DNA from: an uncultured Flavobacteriaceae bacterium
Lineage (GTDB): Bacteria > Bacteroidota > Bacteroidia > Flavobacteriales > Flavobacteriaceae
DNA length: 46,548 nt
Assembly: GCA_937923735.1 (NCBI GenBank)
Contig: CALDUJ010000055.1
Coordinates: 1 to 46,548, forward strand
Direction of reading: 5' to 3'
The stretch's first letter is position 1, and every line of letters begins with the position of its first letter. A program made the position numbers and the translations under genes. The notes under the pieces were generated by a model. The model was not told where the DNA came from. It ran no database searches and worked only from the letters and a program-made list of their open reading frames with translations. Positions 1 to 9,828 of this stretch are shown one piece after another.

Positions 1-243
1 CCGAGACACCTTTGGCATTTTTCTCAAACAGCTATTTCAAAATTGTTTGCTAAAGAAAACATGAATGTCGAAAAAATACTTCCAATGAAATTTGATGCTT
101 ATTATGTGAGTCTCCTTTCAGAAAAATATAAATCCGGATGGATGAATATTTTCAGAGCTTTTTTCATCGGACTAACTTCAAATATCAAAGCAAAATCTTC
201 ATTGGAGTACTCATCCCTGATTTACGTGATTAAAAACAGCTAA
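1..243 (+). CDS. Class I SAM-dependent methyltransferase, C-terminal fragment (5' truncated by window edge)
   Basis: Frame 1 is open from base 1 (PRHLWHFSQTAISKLFAKENMNVEKILPMKFDAYYVSLLSEKY...EYSSLIYVIKNS); resembles the C-terminus of Bacteroidota SAM methyltransferases. Confidence 0.6.
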   Translation, partial: PRHLWHFSQTAISKLFAKENMNVEKILPMKFDAYYVSLLSEKYKSGWMNIFRAFFIGLTSNIKAKSSLEYSSLIYVIKNS

Positions 244-400
244 AATCCATTTTAGCCTATTTAAATTTTATAATTAACCACACTATAGAGATTTACTCGC
301 GCAAAATTCAAAGGACGCTTAAATCGCTTTATTTTAATTCAATTTCAATAAACAAAAACTATTTAATATTTTGAATTTAATAAATAAATCTTATCCTCAA

Positions 401-437
401 AGACAAACACCTTAATCGGTATTAAAGTTTGTTTTTT
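401..437 (+). terminator. Possible intrinsic terminator downstream of the methyltransferase
   Basis: Imperfect stem ACAAAC/GTTTGT plus TTAAT/ATTAA with loop CGGT, followed by a T run. Confidence 0.4.
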
Positions 438-499
438 GAATGTTAGAATTTTAAATAAAATAGATTTACTTTCGCAGCGAAATTTTAATCACAGAAAAA

Positions 500-1012
500 A
501 TGAAACAGTTTATAGTTATAGCAATTTTAGCATTTGCATTCACTTCGTGTCAACAACAAAAAATAGGGTATATCGATACGGGCGAGATTGTTAATGAATA
601 TCAAGCAAAAAAAGATCTTGAAGAAAAATTCAAAGGGAAGAAAACACAATTAGACCAAAAGAACGATAGCATTAGTAAAGCTTTTCAATTAGAGGTTCAA
701 GATTTTCAAGTAAAATCTAAGAGAATGGCTCAAAGTAAGGCTCAAGAGAAATACCAAGAGTTAGGACAGAAACAACAATTATTACAACAACAAATTCAGT
801 TTAGCGAGCAACAATTTGGACAGCAGTTCAATGCTGAGTTAGATTCAGTAATTATTAAAGTAAAAGATTTTGCTAAAGATTATGGAAAGAAAAACGGATA
901 TTCTTTTATTTTAGGAACTAGTGAAGCAACAAGCAGTGTTATTTATGGAGAAGATGCAAACGACCTTACTAAGACCATCTTAGATGCTTTAAATACAGAG
1001 TATAAAAAATAA
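500..1012 (+). CDS. OmpH/Skp-family periplasmic chaperone-like protein, predicted lipoprotein
   Basis: Signal peptide ending FTSC (lipobox-like), then IGYIDTGEIVNEYQAKKDLEEKF... and a Q/K-rich coiled coil typical of OmpH. Confidence 0.85.
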   Translation: MKQFIVIAILAFAFTSCQQQKIGYIDTGEIVNEYQAKKDLEEKFKGKKTQLDQKNDSISKAFQLEVQDFQVKSKRMAQSKAQEKYQELGQKQQLLQQQIQFSEQQFGQQFNAELDSVIIKVKDFAKDYGKKNGYSFILGTSEATSSVIYGEDANDLTKTILDALNTEYKK

Positions 1013-1033
1013 CTGATAATTGTTATATATTTG

Positions 1034-1062
1034 AAAGTCAGTCGTTTGACTGACTTTTTTTA
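1034..1062. terminator. Bidirectional terminator between the convergent ompH-like gene and holB
   Basis: Perfect stem AAAGTCAGTC-GTTT-GACTGACTTT followed by a T run; overlaps the holB stop codon. Confidence 0.8.
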
Positions 1063-2201
1063 TGCAATAACCGCGTAAGTTTAATCGATAAATCGGTAAG
1101 AATTATTTTTGAGTTCCCATTTCTTTCAATATGGTAGATGGCATCTTGTAGCTCATCCGAAATTTCTAGTATATTGCCTCCATGCACAAATGGTGCAAAC
1201 TTATTTAAATCAAAACCCTTGGATTTAGTCTCCATAAAAACAAGCTCATCAGCTTTATAATTCAAAAGCAACGCTTGTCTGAAAAAATCTAAACAAAAAT
1301 GAAGAAACTGTTTTTGGGTTTCACGACCAGTCTTGGCAATTTCTTCGCTCCAAGAAATTAAATCGTGAATAGCTGTTTTATTACCTTTTGCTTTAAATGC
1401 TGAGCGAATCCAAAAAATAAACCAAGTTTCAAACTGTGTATCTTCACTATCATGATACACTAAATCACAGGCTTTATTATAATTTCCATTAGCCTGGTGC
1501 GCAATTTTTGTGGCTACAGATGCTTCAATATTATATTGTTTAATCAAAGCTTCTTGTATAGCACCTTCAGCTAAAGGTGGAAAATGGAGCACTTGACAAC
1601 GAGACCTAATGGTATTAATTATTTGCTCTTCGTCTTCAGCAATTAATAAAAATAGGGTTTTATTTGGAGGCTCCTCAATAAGTTTAAGAAGTTTGTTGGC
1701 AGCGGCGATATTCATCTTTTCGGCTATCCAAATAAGCATCACTTTATACCCACCTTCATAAGACTTTAATGCAAGCGACTTAACGATATCCAGAGATTCA
1801 TCTACTCCAATCTGCCCCTGTTTGTTATCAACACCTAAGAGTTTATACCAATCAAATAAATTGCCATAAGGCTGCTCTTTTAAAAGCTGTCGCCACTCTG
1901 GCAAAAAATGCTTAGAGACGGGATGACTTTTAATTTTATCGTTTGTAGTAACAGGAAATGCAAAATGCAAATCAGGATGGGACATGGAGTCGAATTTTAA
2001 ATTACAAGCCGCATCGCCAGTATCATTTTCACCACCAGTATTATTACAAAGCACATATCTCGCATAGGCAATTGCCATTGGTAAAGTGCCACTACCTTCC
2101 GGACCAACAAACAATTGAGCATGCGGAATACGACCATTATCAGCACTAAAAACTAAATGTTTTTTAATGTGTTCTTGTCCAATGATGTCCTTAAAAAGCA
2201 T
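1038..2201 (-). CDS. holB: DNA polymerase III subunit delta'
   Basis: MLFKDIIGQEHIKKHLVFSADNGRIPHAQLFVGPEGSG...KLLKLIEEPPNKTLFLLIAEDEEQIINTIRSRCQ; internal ATG at 2201 preferred over the TTG at 2207. Confidence 0.92.
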   Translation of the reverse strand: MLFKDIIGQEHIKKHLVFSADNGRIPHAQLFVGPEGSGTLPMAIAYARYVLCNNTGGENDTGDAACNLKFDSMSHPDLHFAFPVTTNDKIKSHPVSKHFLPEWRQLLKEQPYGNLFDWYKLLGVDNKQGQIGVDESLDIVKSLALKSYEGGYKVMLIWIAEKMNIAAANKLLKLIEEPPNKTLFLLIAEDEEQIINTIRSRCQVLHFPPLAEGAIQEALIKQYNIEASVATKIAHQANGNYNKACDLVYHDSEDTQFETWFIFWIRSAFKAKGNKTAIHDLISWSEEIAKTGRETQKQFLHFCLDFFRQALLLNYKADELVFMETKSKGFDLNKFAPFVHGGNILEISDELQDAIYHIERNGNSKIILTDLSIKLTRLLHKKSQSND

Positions 2202-2260
2202 AAGCAAAGATATAAATGTTTAGCTGGACTAATTAGACCACCTATCAATAATTTGGAGTA

Positions 2261-2288
2261 TTGGAGGTAAAAAGTTTAGTTATATTTG
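2261..2288 (+). promoter_or_regulatory. Bacteroidota-type promoter (TTG-N17-TATATTTG)
   Basis: TTG at 2261-2263 and TATATTTG at 2281-2288, matching TTTG/TAnnTTTG; ATG at 2309. Confidence 0.5.
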
Positions 2289-2308
2289 TTTATAAATACC
2301 CCAATAAA

Positions 2309-3937
2309 ATGAAAATAGTTTTTACAAGAGTATTGTTTTTAGTGATGCCAATACTTATTTATTCGCAAGAAAACCTCAATCTACAACAACACAAAGAATA
2401 TTATATAAAAGGAGATGTTGCTGTAGTAGGCAATACTATTATAGGAAAAGATAAACTGAAGCCGTTTAACAATTTAACATTTATAAACGACGAGGTAAAT
2501 GCTAAATATGTTGATATAGATAATGACCAGTCTACATTTAGCTCAAGTTCGGCAACATTACAAATACCAGAAAACAACCAAAATATAATAAGCGCGACAT
2601 TATATTGGAGCGCAATATATAGTTATGAGAAAGGAAGAAAATCTGTGTCTGGAAAAAATTTAGTGTACAAAGGCAACGATAAAAGGGATAGTACGATTAA
2701 TATTATAAAGTTTAAAAGCCCTGGACTTGATTATAAAACAATAACTGGAGAAATTGTTTTTGATGGTTATGGCAAAAAGGGTTTTGAAGATGCTACACCA
2801 TACGTGTGCTATACTGATGTAACGCATATTATTAAGGAATCGAAGAGTATAAGCGGCGAGTACGTTGTCGGTAATATTAAAGCAACACAAGGCTATGTCT
2901 CTGGCGGAAGCTCTGGCGGATGGGTTTTGTATATTGTTTACGAATCTGTTTCAGAGACACCAAAATATATATCTACCTATCACGGACTTGTTGATGTAGC
3001 AGAAACAGAAAAAGCGTTAAGATTTTCAAATTTTAAAACTAACCAAACAGGAAAAATCAATGCAGAAATAACAATTGGAGCTCTCGAAGGCGACTCTAAA
3101 TTAAAAAAGGATCAATGTGGTATTTTAATTCCATCAAAAGGAAATAAAAAGAAATATGAAATGATGAGTAGCTCATTAAGACCCGAAAAAAACTTTTTCA
3201 ATAGTAATATTTCAGCTAATAGTGAAGAATTTAAAGAGCGGAATCCTAGCAGTAAAAACAATTTGGGTTTTGATTTAGTTCAAATAGAAGTCCCTAACGA
3301 AAAAAATAGGATTATTACCAATAACATGACTGAAACCGAATTGTTATTTAGCAGTAAATGGGACCGATTTTTTATATTTTTTACGGCATTTAAAATAGAA
3401 ATAGACCCAACATCGTATCAAAAAACCAAAAATCAAGAGATTGTAGAGTCCTCTAACGCAGAAAAAATAAAAACACCTGAAACGTTATCTAAGAATCAGA
3501 CTTCTAATAAAGAGGAAATTAACGCCACCCAGCTTAATCAAGCACCTTTAGTTTTAAAAAAGGAAATGACCACTCACCTGGAGCCTAAAGAGATTTCGAG
3601 CTCGCAAATAAAAACAACGAGTAGTGAGGTTTACACCGAAAAAGAGATTGAAGATATTAATAGGTTAATAAGAAATAGAGCTACACGAATATCCGGTGTA
3701 GATAGAGGGTATCACTTAATAACCAATGTTTTTTCCCAGCCTCATTTGGCGGCCAAATGGGAACGCTTTTTAAAATCTAAAGGCTATACACCAAAACGGT
3801 TTATTGACCCTAAAAAGAAATGGCATTACATGTCAATCGAAAGCTTTGAAGACCCTTATGTGGCATATAAAAAGGCTCAAAAATTAGCAAAGATTAACTA
3901 TTTTAAAGACATTTGGGTCTTTAAAATTAATTTCTAA
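2309..3937 (+). CDS. Secreted protein: N-terminal domain as in large gliding/T9SS adhesins plus C-terminal SPOR-like domain
   Basis: Signal peptide [32 protein letters not shown]...[20 protein letters not shown]...[14 protein letters not shown]...[11 protein letters not shown]...[11 protein letters not shown]-terminus [51 protein letters not shown]. The ORF start at 2261 lies inside the promoter. Confidence 0.7.
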   Translation: MKIVFTRVLFLVMPILIYSQENLNLQQHKEYYIKGDVAVVGNTIIGKDKLKPFNNLTFINDEVNAKYVDIDNDQSTFSSSSATLQIPENNQNIISATLYWSAIYSYEKGRKSVSGKNLVYKGNDKRDSTINIIKFKSPGLDYKTITGEIVFDGYGKKGFEDATPYVCYTDVTHIIKESKSISGEYVVGNIKATQGYVSGGSSGGWVLYIVYESVSETPKYISTYHGLVDVAETEKALRFSNFKTNQTGKINAEITIGALEGDSKLKKDQCGILIPSKGNKKKYEMMSSSLRPEKNFFNSNISANSEEFKERNPSSKNNLGFDLVQIEVPNEKNRIITNNMTETELLFSSKWDRFFIFFTAFKIEIDPTSYQKTKNQEIVESSNAEKIKTPETLSKNQTSNKEEINATQLNQAPLVLKKEMTTHLEPKEISSSQIKTTSSEVYTEKEIEDINRLIRNRATRISGVDRGYHLITNVFSQPHLAAKWERFLKSKGYTPKRFIDPKKKWHYMSIESFEDPYVAYKKAQKLAKINYFKDIWVFKINF

Positions 3938-3954
3938 TTTCTGTTATAGCTTAT

Positions 3955-5142
3955 ATGAAAACCTTGCAAGACTTCAACTTCGAAAATAAAAGAGCATTAA
4001 TACGCGTAGATTTTAATGTGCCCTTAAATGAGGCTTTTGAAGTTACTGATTCCACAAGAATCCAATCAGCAAAACCAACAATTATTAAAGTGTTAGAAGA
4101 TGGCGGTAGCTGTGTATTGATGTCGCACTTAGGAAGACCAAAAGGTGTGCAAGAAGAGTTTTCATTAAAACATATAGAAAATGCTATTGAAGATATTATT
4201 GGTGTTGAGGTTAAAGTAGCGAGTGATTGTGTTGGTGAAGATGTTGAAGCGTTGGCAAATAACTTGAAGCCTGGCGAAATATTATTGTTAGAGAATCTGC
4301 GATTTCATAAAGAAGAAACTGCTGGCGATAAGGATTTTGCAGAAAAGCTATCAAGACTAGGAGATATCTACGTTAATGACGCCTTTGGTACTGCGCATAG
4401 AGCGCATGCATCGACTACAGTTGTAGCGGAATTTTTTCCTGAAAACAAATGTTTTGGGAGTCTTTTAGCACAAGAAATAGAGAGCATCGATAAAGTAATG
4501 AAGACGGGCGATAAGCCAGTTTTAGCAGTACTTGGTGGTGCAAAAGTGTCATCTAAAATTACGATTATTGAGAATATCCTAGATAAAGTGGACCATCTGA
4601 TAATAGGAGGCGGAATGACATTCACTTTTATAAAGGCACAAGGAGGCAGTATAGGAGATTCTATTTGCGAAGACGATAAAATGGAGCTTGCTCTAGATAT
4701 CCTGAAACAAGCAAAAGAAAAAAATGTAAAAATCCATTTACCTGTTGATGTTTTGGCTGCAAATGCTTTTAGCAATGATGCAGATACGCAAATCATGGAT
4801 GTAACAGCTATTCCTGATGGCTGGCAAGGATTAGATGCCGGACCAAAATCAAAGGCTATCTTCGACGAGGTTGTAAACCAGTGTAAAACCATTTTATGGA
4901 ATGGCCCTCTTGGTGTTTTCGAAATGGAAAGCTTTGCTAATGGAACCATTGAACTTGGAAACTCCATTGCAGAAGCCACTAAAAACGGTGCATTCTCTCT
5001 AGTTGGTGGTGGGGATTCCGTAGCTGCGGTTAAGCAATTTGGCTTCGAAAACAAAGTGAGCTACGTTTCTACTGGAGGTGGCGCCATGCTAGAAAGCCTA
5101 GAAGGGAAAACACTGCCTGGGATTGCTGCTATAATGGCTTAG
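3955..5142 (+). CDS. pgk: Phosphoglycerate kinase
   Basis: [59 protein letters not shown] motifs. Confidence 0.98.
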   Translation: MKTLQDFNFENKRALIRVDFNVPLNEAFEVTDSTRIQSAKPTIIKVLEDGGSCVLMSHLGRPKGVQEEFSLKHIENAIEDIIGVEVKVASDCVGEDVEALANNLKPGEILLLENLRFHKEETAGDKDFAEKLSRLGDIYVNDAFGTAHRAHASTTVVAEFFPENKCFGSLLAQEIESIDKVMKTGDKPVLAVLGGAKVSSKITIIENILDKVDHLIIGGGMTFTFIKAQGGSIGDSICEDDKMELALDILKQAKEKNVKIHLPVDVLAANAFSNDADTQIMDVTAIPDGWQGLDAGPKSKAIFDEVVNQCKTILWNGPLGVFEMESFANGTIELGNSIAEATKNGAFSLVGGGDSVAAVKQFGFENKVSYVSTGGGAMLESLEGKTLPGIAAIMA

Positions 5143-5147
5143 GCACC

Positions 5148-5942
5148 ATGATTAGTCAAAAAGAATTAGTAGGTATTATTAGAAGAGATTTGTTACACCT
5201 TCTTGATACAGATATAATTTATCAATACTCATCGTATGATACTGCATTAGATGAAATTCTCTTAAAAAAATCACTTCAATTTGCTAATCCTCAAACTTTC
5301 AACGACCCATTTGATTGTAATGAAACAGTATTAAAGATTAACATTAAAAAAAAATCAGTAAGCGAAACTCTTGATTCAATTGATAAAAATCTACCTAGAA
5401 GATTAAAAAGAAAGCTTATTAAAGATGCTGATAAAAGAGAGACAGTTGAATACTACCTTAAGCGATTAAGGAAAAATTTTAAAGTTTCTTGCTTTTCAAG
5501 GTCTTATGAAGACGTCCTTCTCTGGTCTCATTATGCTAAAAAGCATTCAGGAATCTGTATTGGATTTGATTTTCCACCAGTATATGAGAATAAATTTACC
5601 CTTTGCCCGATAAGATACAGCAAAGAAATTAAGGAGATTGATGGAGGTGTTGACATGAGAAGATTAATCCCGTATTGGTTAACAATTAAATCAGAAAGAT
5701 GGATTTATGAACAAGAGATTAGGGCAATAGCTGAAAGTCAGGCTGCAAACGAACCTTATGAATACATTAATTATGACGCAAAATATATAAAGGAAGTTAT
5801 TTTTGGTTGTAATGTAAAAAATAAAAAAATCAGAGAAGCAAAAGAAAAAATAAAGAGAAGTGATTTACCTTTTGAAAATATAATATTTAAAAGAATGAAC
5901 ATCGACAAAGAAACATTTTTACTAAAGGAAGAAACAATTTAA
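5148..5942 (+). CDS. DUF2971 family protein
   Basis: IYQYSSYDTALDEILLKKSLQFANPQTFNDPFDC, LLWSHYAKKHSGICIGFDF, ERWIYEQEIRAI, IKEVIFG. Confidence 0.82.
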   Translation: MISQKELVGIIRRDLLHLLDTDIIYQYSSYDTALDEILLKKSLQFANPQTFNDPFDCNETVLKINIKKKSVSETLDSIDKNLPRRLKRKLIKDADKRETVEYYLKRLRKNFKVSCFSRSYEDVLLWSHYAKKHSGICIGFDFPPVYENKFTLCPIRYSKEIKEIDGGVDMRRLIPYWLTIKSERWIYEQEIRAIAESQAANEPYEYINYDAKYIKEVIFGCNVKNKKIREAKEKIKRSDLPFENIIFKRMNIDKETFLLKEETI

Positions 5943-6001
5943 CTTTGTTAAATCCATTACTCTTATTTCCAATTCTCAATAAAAAATACGATTTTAGCTG
6001 G

Positions 6002-6030
6002 CTTTTCGTTTTTAGAAAACGAAGGGTTTT
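6002..6030 (+). terminator. Hairpin plus T-tract immediately upstream of the lytic transglycosylase
   Basis: Stem TTCGTTTT-TAG-AAAACGAA extended by G-U pairs, then GGGTTTT; 8 nt before the ATG at 6034. Confidence 0.5.
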
Positions 6031-6033
6031 AAT

Positions 6034-7617
6034 ATGAAAAAGCTAATAATCACATCGCTACTTTTGGTGGCTGGCATTCTTACCGCCCAATCCCAAGACA
6101 CAAGTCTCGTGGAAAAAGAGCGCTATTCTGAAAGCGAATTGGAACCTGGTGAAAGCTACGTCATGGATACTATTATTGATGGTCAAGCCTATTTTAAGAA
6201 AGAGATTCCAGCAGCAATTACTGAGACACCAAAAAGAGAGTTTTTAGATGATTCTCTTGCAGCTTCGATTGATAATAAATGGCGAGAAGAATTATATAGT
6301 AATTCATTATTCGATACGATTTATAAATCTGTAACCGAGCTTACTTACGACGACGTGTATTACCCAGAATTACCGACAGATACACTAAAAGCAAGATTGG
6401 CTGAGCTCAATGCAAGAACACCCTTTAATGTAGAATACAATAAGTCTCTAGAAAATGTTATAAAATCTTACTTAAAAAACAGGCGAAAATCTCTGACCAA
6501 ATTAATGGCAATGAGTCATTATTATTTCCCAATGTTTGAAAGGGAAATGGACAATTATAACATTCCGCTGGAGATGAAATATTTGGCTATTGTTGAGTCA
6601 GCATTAAAACCAAGAGCCAAATCACGAGTTGGCGCAACAGGACTATGGCAGTTTATGTTCGCTACTGGAAAGCAATATGGATTGGATGTAAGCAGCTATG
6701 TAGATGAGCGCAGCGACCCCATAAAATCAACCGAAGCATCAGCAAAATATTTAGCAAAACTCTATGAGATTTTTGGCGATTGGGATTTAGCGCTGGCAGC
6801 CTATAATTCTGGCCCTGGAAATGTGAGTAAAGCGATTAGACGCTCAGGAGGTTATCAGAATTATTGGAATTTAAGATCGTTTCTTCCACGTGAAACAGCA
6901 GGATATGTGCCAGCGTTTTTAGCAACCATGTATATTTTCGAATATGCAGAAGAACATGGTTTTGAGAAAGTTAGACCACAATTCACCTATATAGAAACGG
7001 ATACGATTCAGGTGAAACAGATGATATCGCTCGATCAAGTAGCGGAATTAACAGGCATTAAGATTGAGGAGCTGCAGTTTTTGAATCCTTCATATAAACT
7101 AGATATCATTCCAGTTGTAAAGGGAGAAAACTATACGCTTAGATTGCCTAGAGAACATGTGGGTAAATTCGTGAATAACGAAGAGAAAATTTATGCATAC
7201 GCAAAAACCGAATTCAATAAGAGAGAAAAGGCTTTACCAAAGTTTTTTAATAACGACACTAAGATTAGATATCGTGTTAAAAGTGGTGATTATCTCGGGA
7301 AGATAGCCAGACGCTATGGTGTTAGAGTGAGTCAATTAAAGCAGTGGAATGGCTTGAGGAGCAATAATTTAAAAATTGGCCAGCGATTAACTATTTATCC
7401 AAGAAAGCCTTCAAATAGTGTGGTTTCGAAACCGAAAACTACCAGTTCGAAGAGAACGGTTTCTGCATCTGCAAAAACGTATAAAGTAAAAAGTGGAGAT
7501 TCTCTATGGAGTATTTCTCAGAAATTTCCTGGAGTTTCCATTCAAAATATCAAAGATTGGAACGATATTAGTGGTACAAAACTAAAACCAGGAATGACGC
7601 TCGTCGTTTCCAAATAA
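6034..7617 (+). CDS. Membrane-bound lytic murein transglycosylase D-like protein with LysM repeats
   Basis: SLT motifs (LAIVESALKPRAKSRVGATGLWQFM, AYNSGPGNV) and two LysM repeats (YRVKSGDYLGKIARRYGV, YKVKSGDSLWSISQKFPG). Confidence 0.93.
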   Translation: MKKLIITSLLLVAGILTAQSQDTSLVEKERYSESELEPGESYVMDTIIDGQAYFKKEIPAAITETPKREFLDDSLAASIDNKWREELYSNSLFDTIYKSVTELTYDDVYYPELPTDTLKARLAELNARTPFNVEYNKSLENVIKSYLKNRRKSLTKLMAMSHYYFPMFEREMDNYNIPLEMKYLAIVESALKPRAKSRVGATGLWQFMFATGKQYGLDVSSYVDERSDPIKSTEASAKYLAKLYEIFGDWDLALAAYNSGPGNVSKAIRRSGGYQNYWNLRSFLPRETAGYVPAFLATMYIFEYAEEHGFEKVRPQFTYIETDTIQVKQMISLDQVAELTGIKIEELQFLNPSYKLDIIPVVKGENYTLRLPREHVGKFVNNEEKIYAYAKTEFNKREKALPKFFNNDTKIRYRVKSGDYLGKIARRYGVRVSQLKQWNGLRSNNLKIGQRLTIYPRKPSNSVVSKPKTTSSKRTVSASAKTYKVKSGDSLWSISQKFPGVSIQNIKDWNDISGTKLKPGMTLVVSK

Positions 7618-7627
7618 AAATCATACA

Positions 7628-8608
7628 ATGAGAAATCTTTTAGTTGCATTGCTCTCACTTACTTTGTTTGTGTCTTGCGATGAAAGTAAGAATGCGAATC
7701 ATAGAATCTTACCAAATTCTTCAGGGAACCTGAACAGTTTACAAGTAGTTGCAGATAATATTATTTGGGAAGGCGCTGTAGGAGAGGAAATACGTAACAT
7801 ATTTGCAGCTCCAGTTAACGGTTTGCCACAAGAAGAACCACTATTTTCACTAAGGCAAATGCCTACGCAGGTGTTCTCTGGCTTTGCAACAAATAGCCGA
7901 ACAATTCTTAAAATTGAAAAAGGTAAAGAAGCAGACCTTAAAGTTGCTGAAGATGCTTTTGCAAGACCTCAAAAAATGGTAGTTGTTAGCGGCATGAACG
8001 ACCAAGAAATCATTGAGCAACTGAAAGTCAATGCGCCAAAAATTATTGCGACTTTTAAGAATGCAGATATTAAAGAGAAGATTCGAAGAATTAGCAAATC
8101 CCTCAATAAAAATAATAATATTGAAAAGAATTTGGGACTTAATATAAAGTTTCAATCTGCTTACCGTATTGCAAAAGAAGAAGACGATTTTGTCTGGATC
8201 CGTAAGGATATAAGAACCGGCACTATGGACTTAATGATATACGAATTACCTTTTGGTGCTATTAAAAGGAATGACAGTACCATAAACGATATTATAAGAA
8301 TGCGAGATTCTATTGGGAAAGTACATATTCCTGGTGAAAAAGAGGGTTCTCACATGCAGACAGAAAAGTCCTTTTCACCATTGTTATTTGAAACCATTAT
8401 AGATAATAAACCAGCTTTGGAAACCAGAGGCACATGGGACATTAAAGACGGTGCGTTTATGGCAGGACCATTTGTTAATTATATAATTGAAGACAAAATT
8501 AATAGCAGATTGGTAGTTATGGAAGGCTACGTATTTGCACCTTCTGTGCAAAAAAGAGATTATATGTTTGAGCTGGAAGCGATTATAAAGTCTGTTAAGA
8601 TTAAATAA
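7628..8608 (+). CDS. DUF4837 family lipoprotein
   Basis: Lipobox FVSC; conserved Bacteroidota context downstream of the lytic transglycosylase. Confidence 0.8.
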   Translation: MRNLLVALLSLTLFVSCDESKNANHRILPNSSGNLNSLQVVADNIIWEGAVGEEIRNIFAAPVNGLPQEEPLFSLRQMPTQVFSGFATNSRTILKIEKGKEADLKVAEDAFARPQKMVVVSGMNDQEIIEQLKVNAPKIIATFKNADIKEKIRRISKSLNKNNNIEKNLGLNIKFQSAYRIAKEEDDFVWIRKDIRTGTMDLMIYELPFGAIKRNDSTINDIIRMRDSIGKVHIPGEKEGSHMQTEKSFSPLLFETIIDNKPALETRGTWDIKDGAFMAGPFVNYIIEDKINSRLVVMEGYVFAPSVQKRDYMFELEAIIKSVKIK

Positions 8609-8624
8609 AAGAACTTTAGAACAT

Positions 8625-8654
8625 AAAAAACCCAGACAATTGTCTGGGTTTTTT
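8625..8654. terminator. Bidirectional intrinsic terminator
   Basis: 30-bp perfect palindrome AAAAAACCCAGACAATTGTCTGGGTTTTTT. Confidence 0.9.
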
Positions 8655-8675
8655 ATATCTATTTAAAAGATAAAA

Positions 8676-8849
8676 CTACTCTTTTTTGTCAGCAGTTTCA
8701 TCTTCTTTACTTGCGTCTTTAAATTCCTTGATACCACTACCAAGGCCTCTCATTAATTCTGGGATTTTTTTTCCTCCAAATAATAATAAAACAACAACGA
8801 CGATTAATACTATCTGGGCTGGCCCGAAGGCTAATATGTATAAACTCAT
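8676..8849 (-). CDS. tatA: Sec-independent protein translocase TatA/TatE, 57 aa (absent from the supplied ORF track)
   Basis: Reverse complement translates as [57 protein letters not shown]; TatA hallmark [24 protein letters not shown]. Confidence 0.95.
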   Translation of the reverse strand: MSLYILAFGPAQIVLIVVVVLLLFGGKKIPELMRGLGSGIKEFKDASKEDETADKKE

Positions 8850-8870
8850 GATATTCTGTATTTAGATAAA

Positions 8871-8878
8871 CAAAGTTA
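8871..8878 (-). promoter_or_regulatory. Candidate -7 element (TAACTTTG) for tatA
   Basis: Minus-strand TAACTTTG about 20 nt upstream of the ATG; no clear -33 TTG. Confidence 0.35.
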
Positions 8879-8931
8879 ATAATTATACTCTAATAAATAC
8901 GTTTTAATGAGAACTTTAGCATATTACTAAA

Positions 8932-8960
8932 TTGCATTGTGCGTAATTTATTTAATTTTG
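8932..8960 (+). promoter_or_regulatory. Bacteroidota-type promoter (TTG-N18-TAATTTTG)
   Basis: TTG at 8932-8934 and TAATTTTG at 8953-8960; only 7 nt before the ATG at 8968. Confidence 0.5.
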
Positions 8961-8967
8961 TGACTCT

Positions 8968-9828
8968 ATGGCAAAAAAAGACGGTAAAATAGCAGATAAG
9001 CTTTTGCATAAGTACAGATTGGTGATTCTTAATGAAGACACCTTTGAAGAGCGTCTTGCTATTAAATTAACTAGACTGAATGTATTTGTTATTTTATCGG
9101 TCACAGGTATTTTTCTCATAGCAATGACAACGCTCCTTATTGCTTACACACCATTAAGAGAGTATATTCCCGGTTACTCCTCTACCGCTTTAAAGCTCAA
9201 GGCTACAGAACTTAATTATAAAACAGACTCATTGCAACAAGTAATAGCAATGAACGATAAATATTTGAGTTCTATTAAGCGTGTACTTCAGGGTGATGTA
9301 ACGACTGTCGATTTTAACCGCGATTCCATAATTGAAGCCACTAAAATTGAAGCCAGCGAAGCCGATTTGAATCCAAGTAGAGAAGATTCTCTTCTTCGAG
9401 CAAAAGTGGATAAAGAAGATAAATATAATTTGTTTGAATCAGCTACCTCTAAGGCAAATTTTGTGCTTTTCCCTCCTGCTAATGGCAGTATAAGTCAAGA
9501 ATATAATGTAAAAGAAAAGCATTATGCGGTAGATGTCGTTGTGGCAAAAGACACACCAATAAAGGCTACTGCGGATGGTGTAGTTATTTTCTCAGAATGG
9601 ACTACAGAGACAGGGTATGTGATTATAATGGAACATAGTCATGGACTTATATCTGTTTACAAACATAATGCCTCATTGACAAAATCCCAAGGCGACCTTG
9701 TAAAAGCCGGAGAGGTTATAGCAACTGCAGGTTCTACGGGAGAATTAACTACTGGGCCGCATTTACATTTCGAACTGTGGAGCGATGGCTACCCAATTAA
9801 TCCAACCAATTTTATAGACTTTGAATAA
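8968..9828 (+). CDS. M23 family metallopeptidase
   Basis: N-terminal TM helix; HYAVDVVVAKDTPIKATADGVV, GYVIIMEHSHGLISVYKH, GPHLHFELW. Confidence 0.93.
   Translation: MAKKDGKIADKLLHKYRLVILNEDTFEERLAIKLTRLNVFVILSVTGIFLIAMTTLLIAYTPLREYIPGYSSTALKLKATELNYKTDSLQQVIAMNDKYLSSIKRVLQGDVTTVDFNRDSIIEATKIEASEADLNPSREDSLLRAKVDKEDKYNLFESATSKANFVLFPPANGSISQEYNVKEKHYAVDVVVAKDTPIKATADGVVIFSEWTTETGYVIIMEHSHGLISVYKHNASLTKSQGDLVKAGEVIATAGSTGELTTGPHLHFELWSDGYPINPTNFIDFE

Noticed and set aside
4368-5054. 228-aa minus-strand ORF antisense to pgk
   Set aside because: Ser/Pro-rich translation with no family resemblance, fully within the highly conserved pgk gene; shadow ORF.
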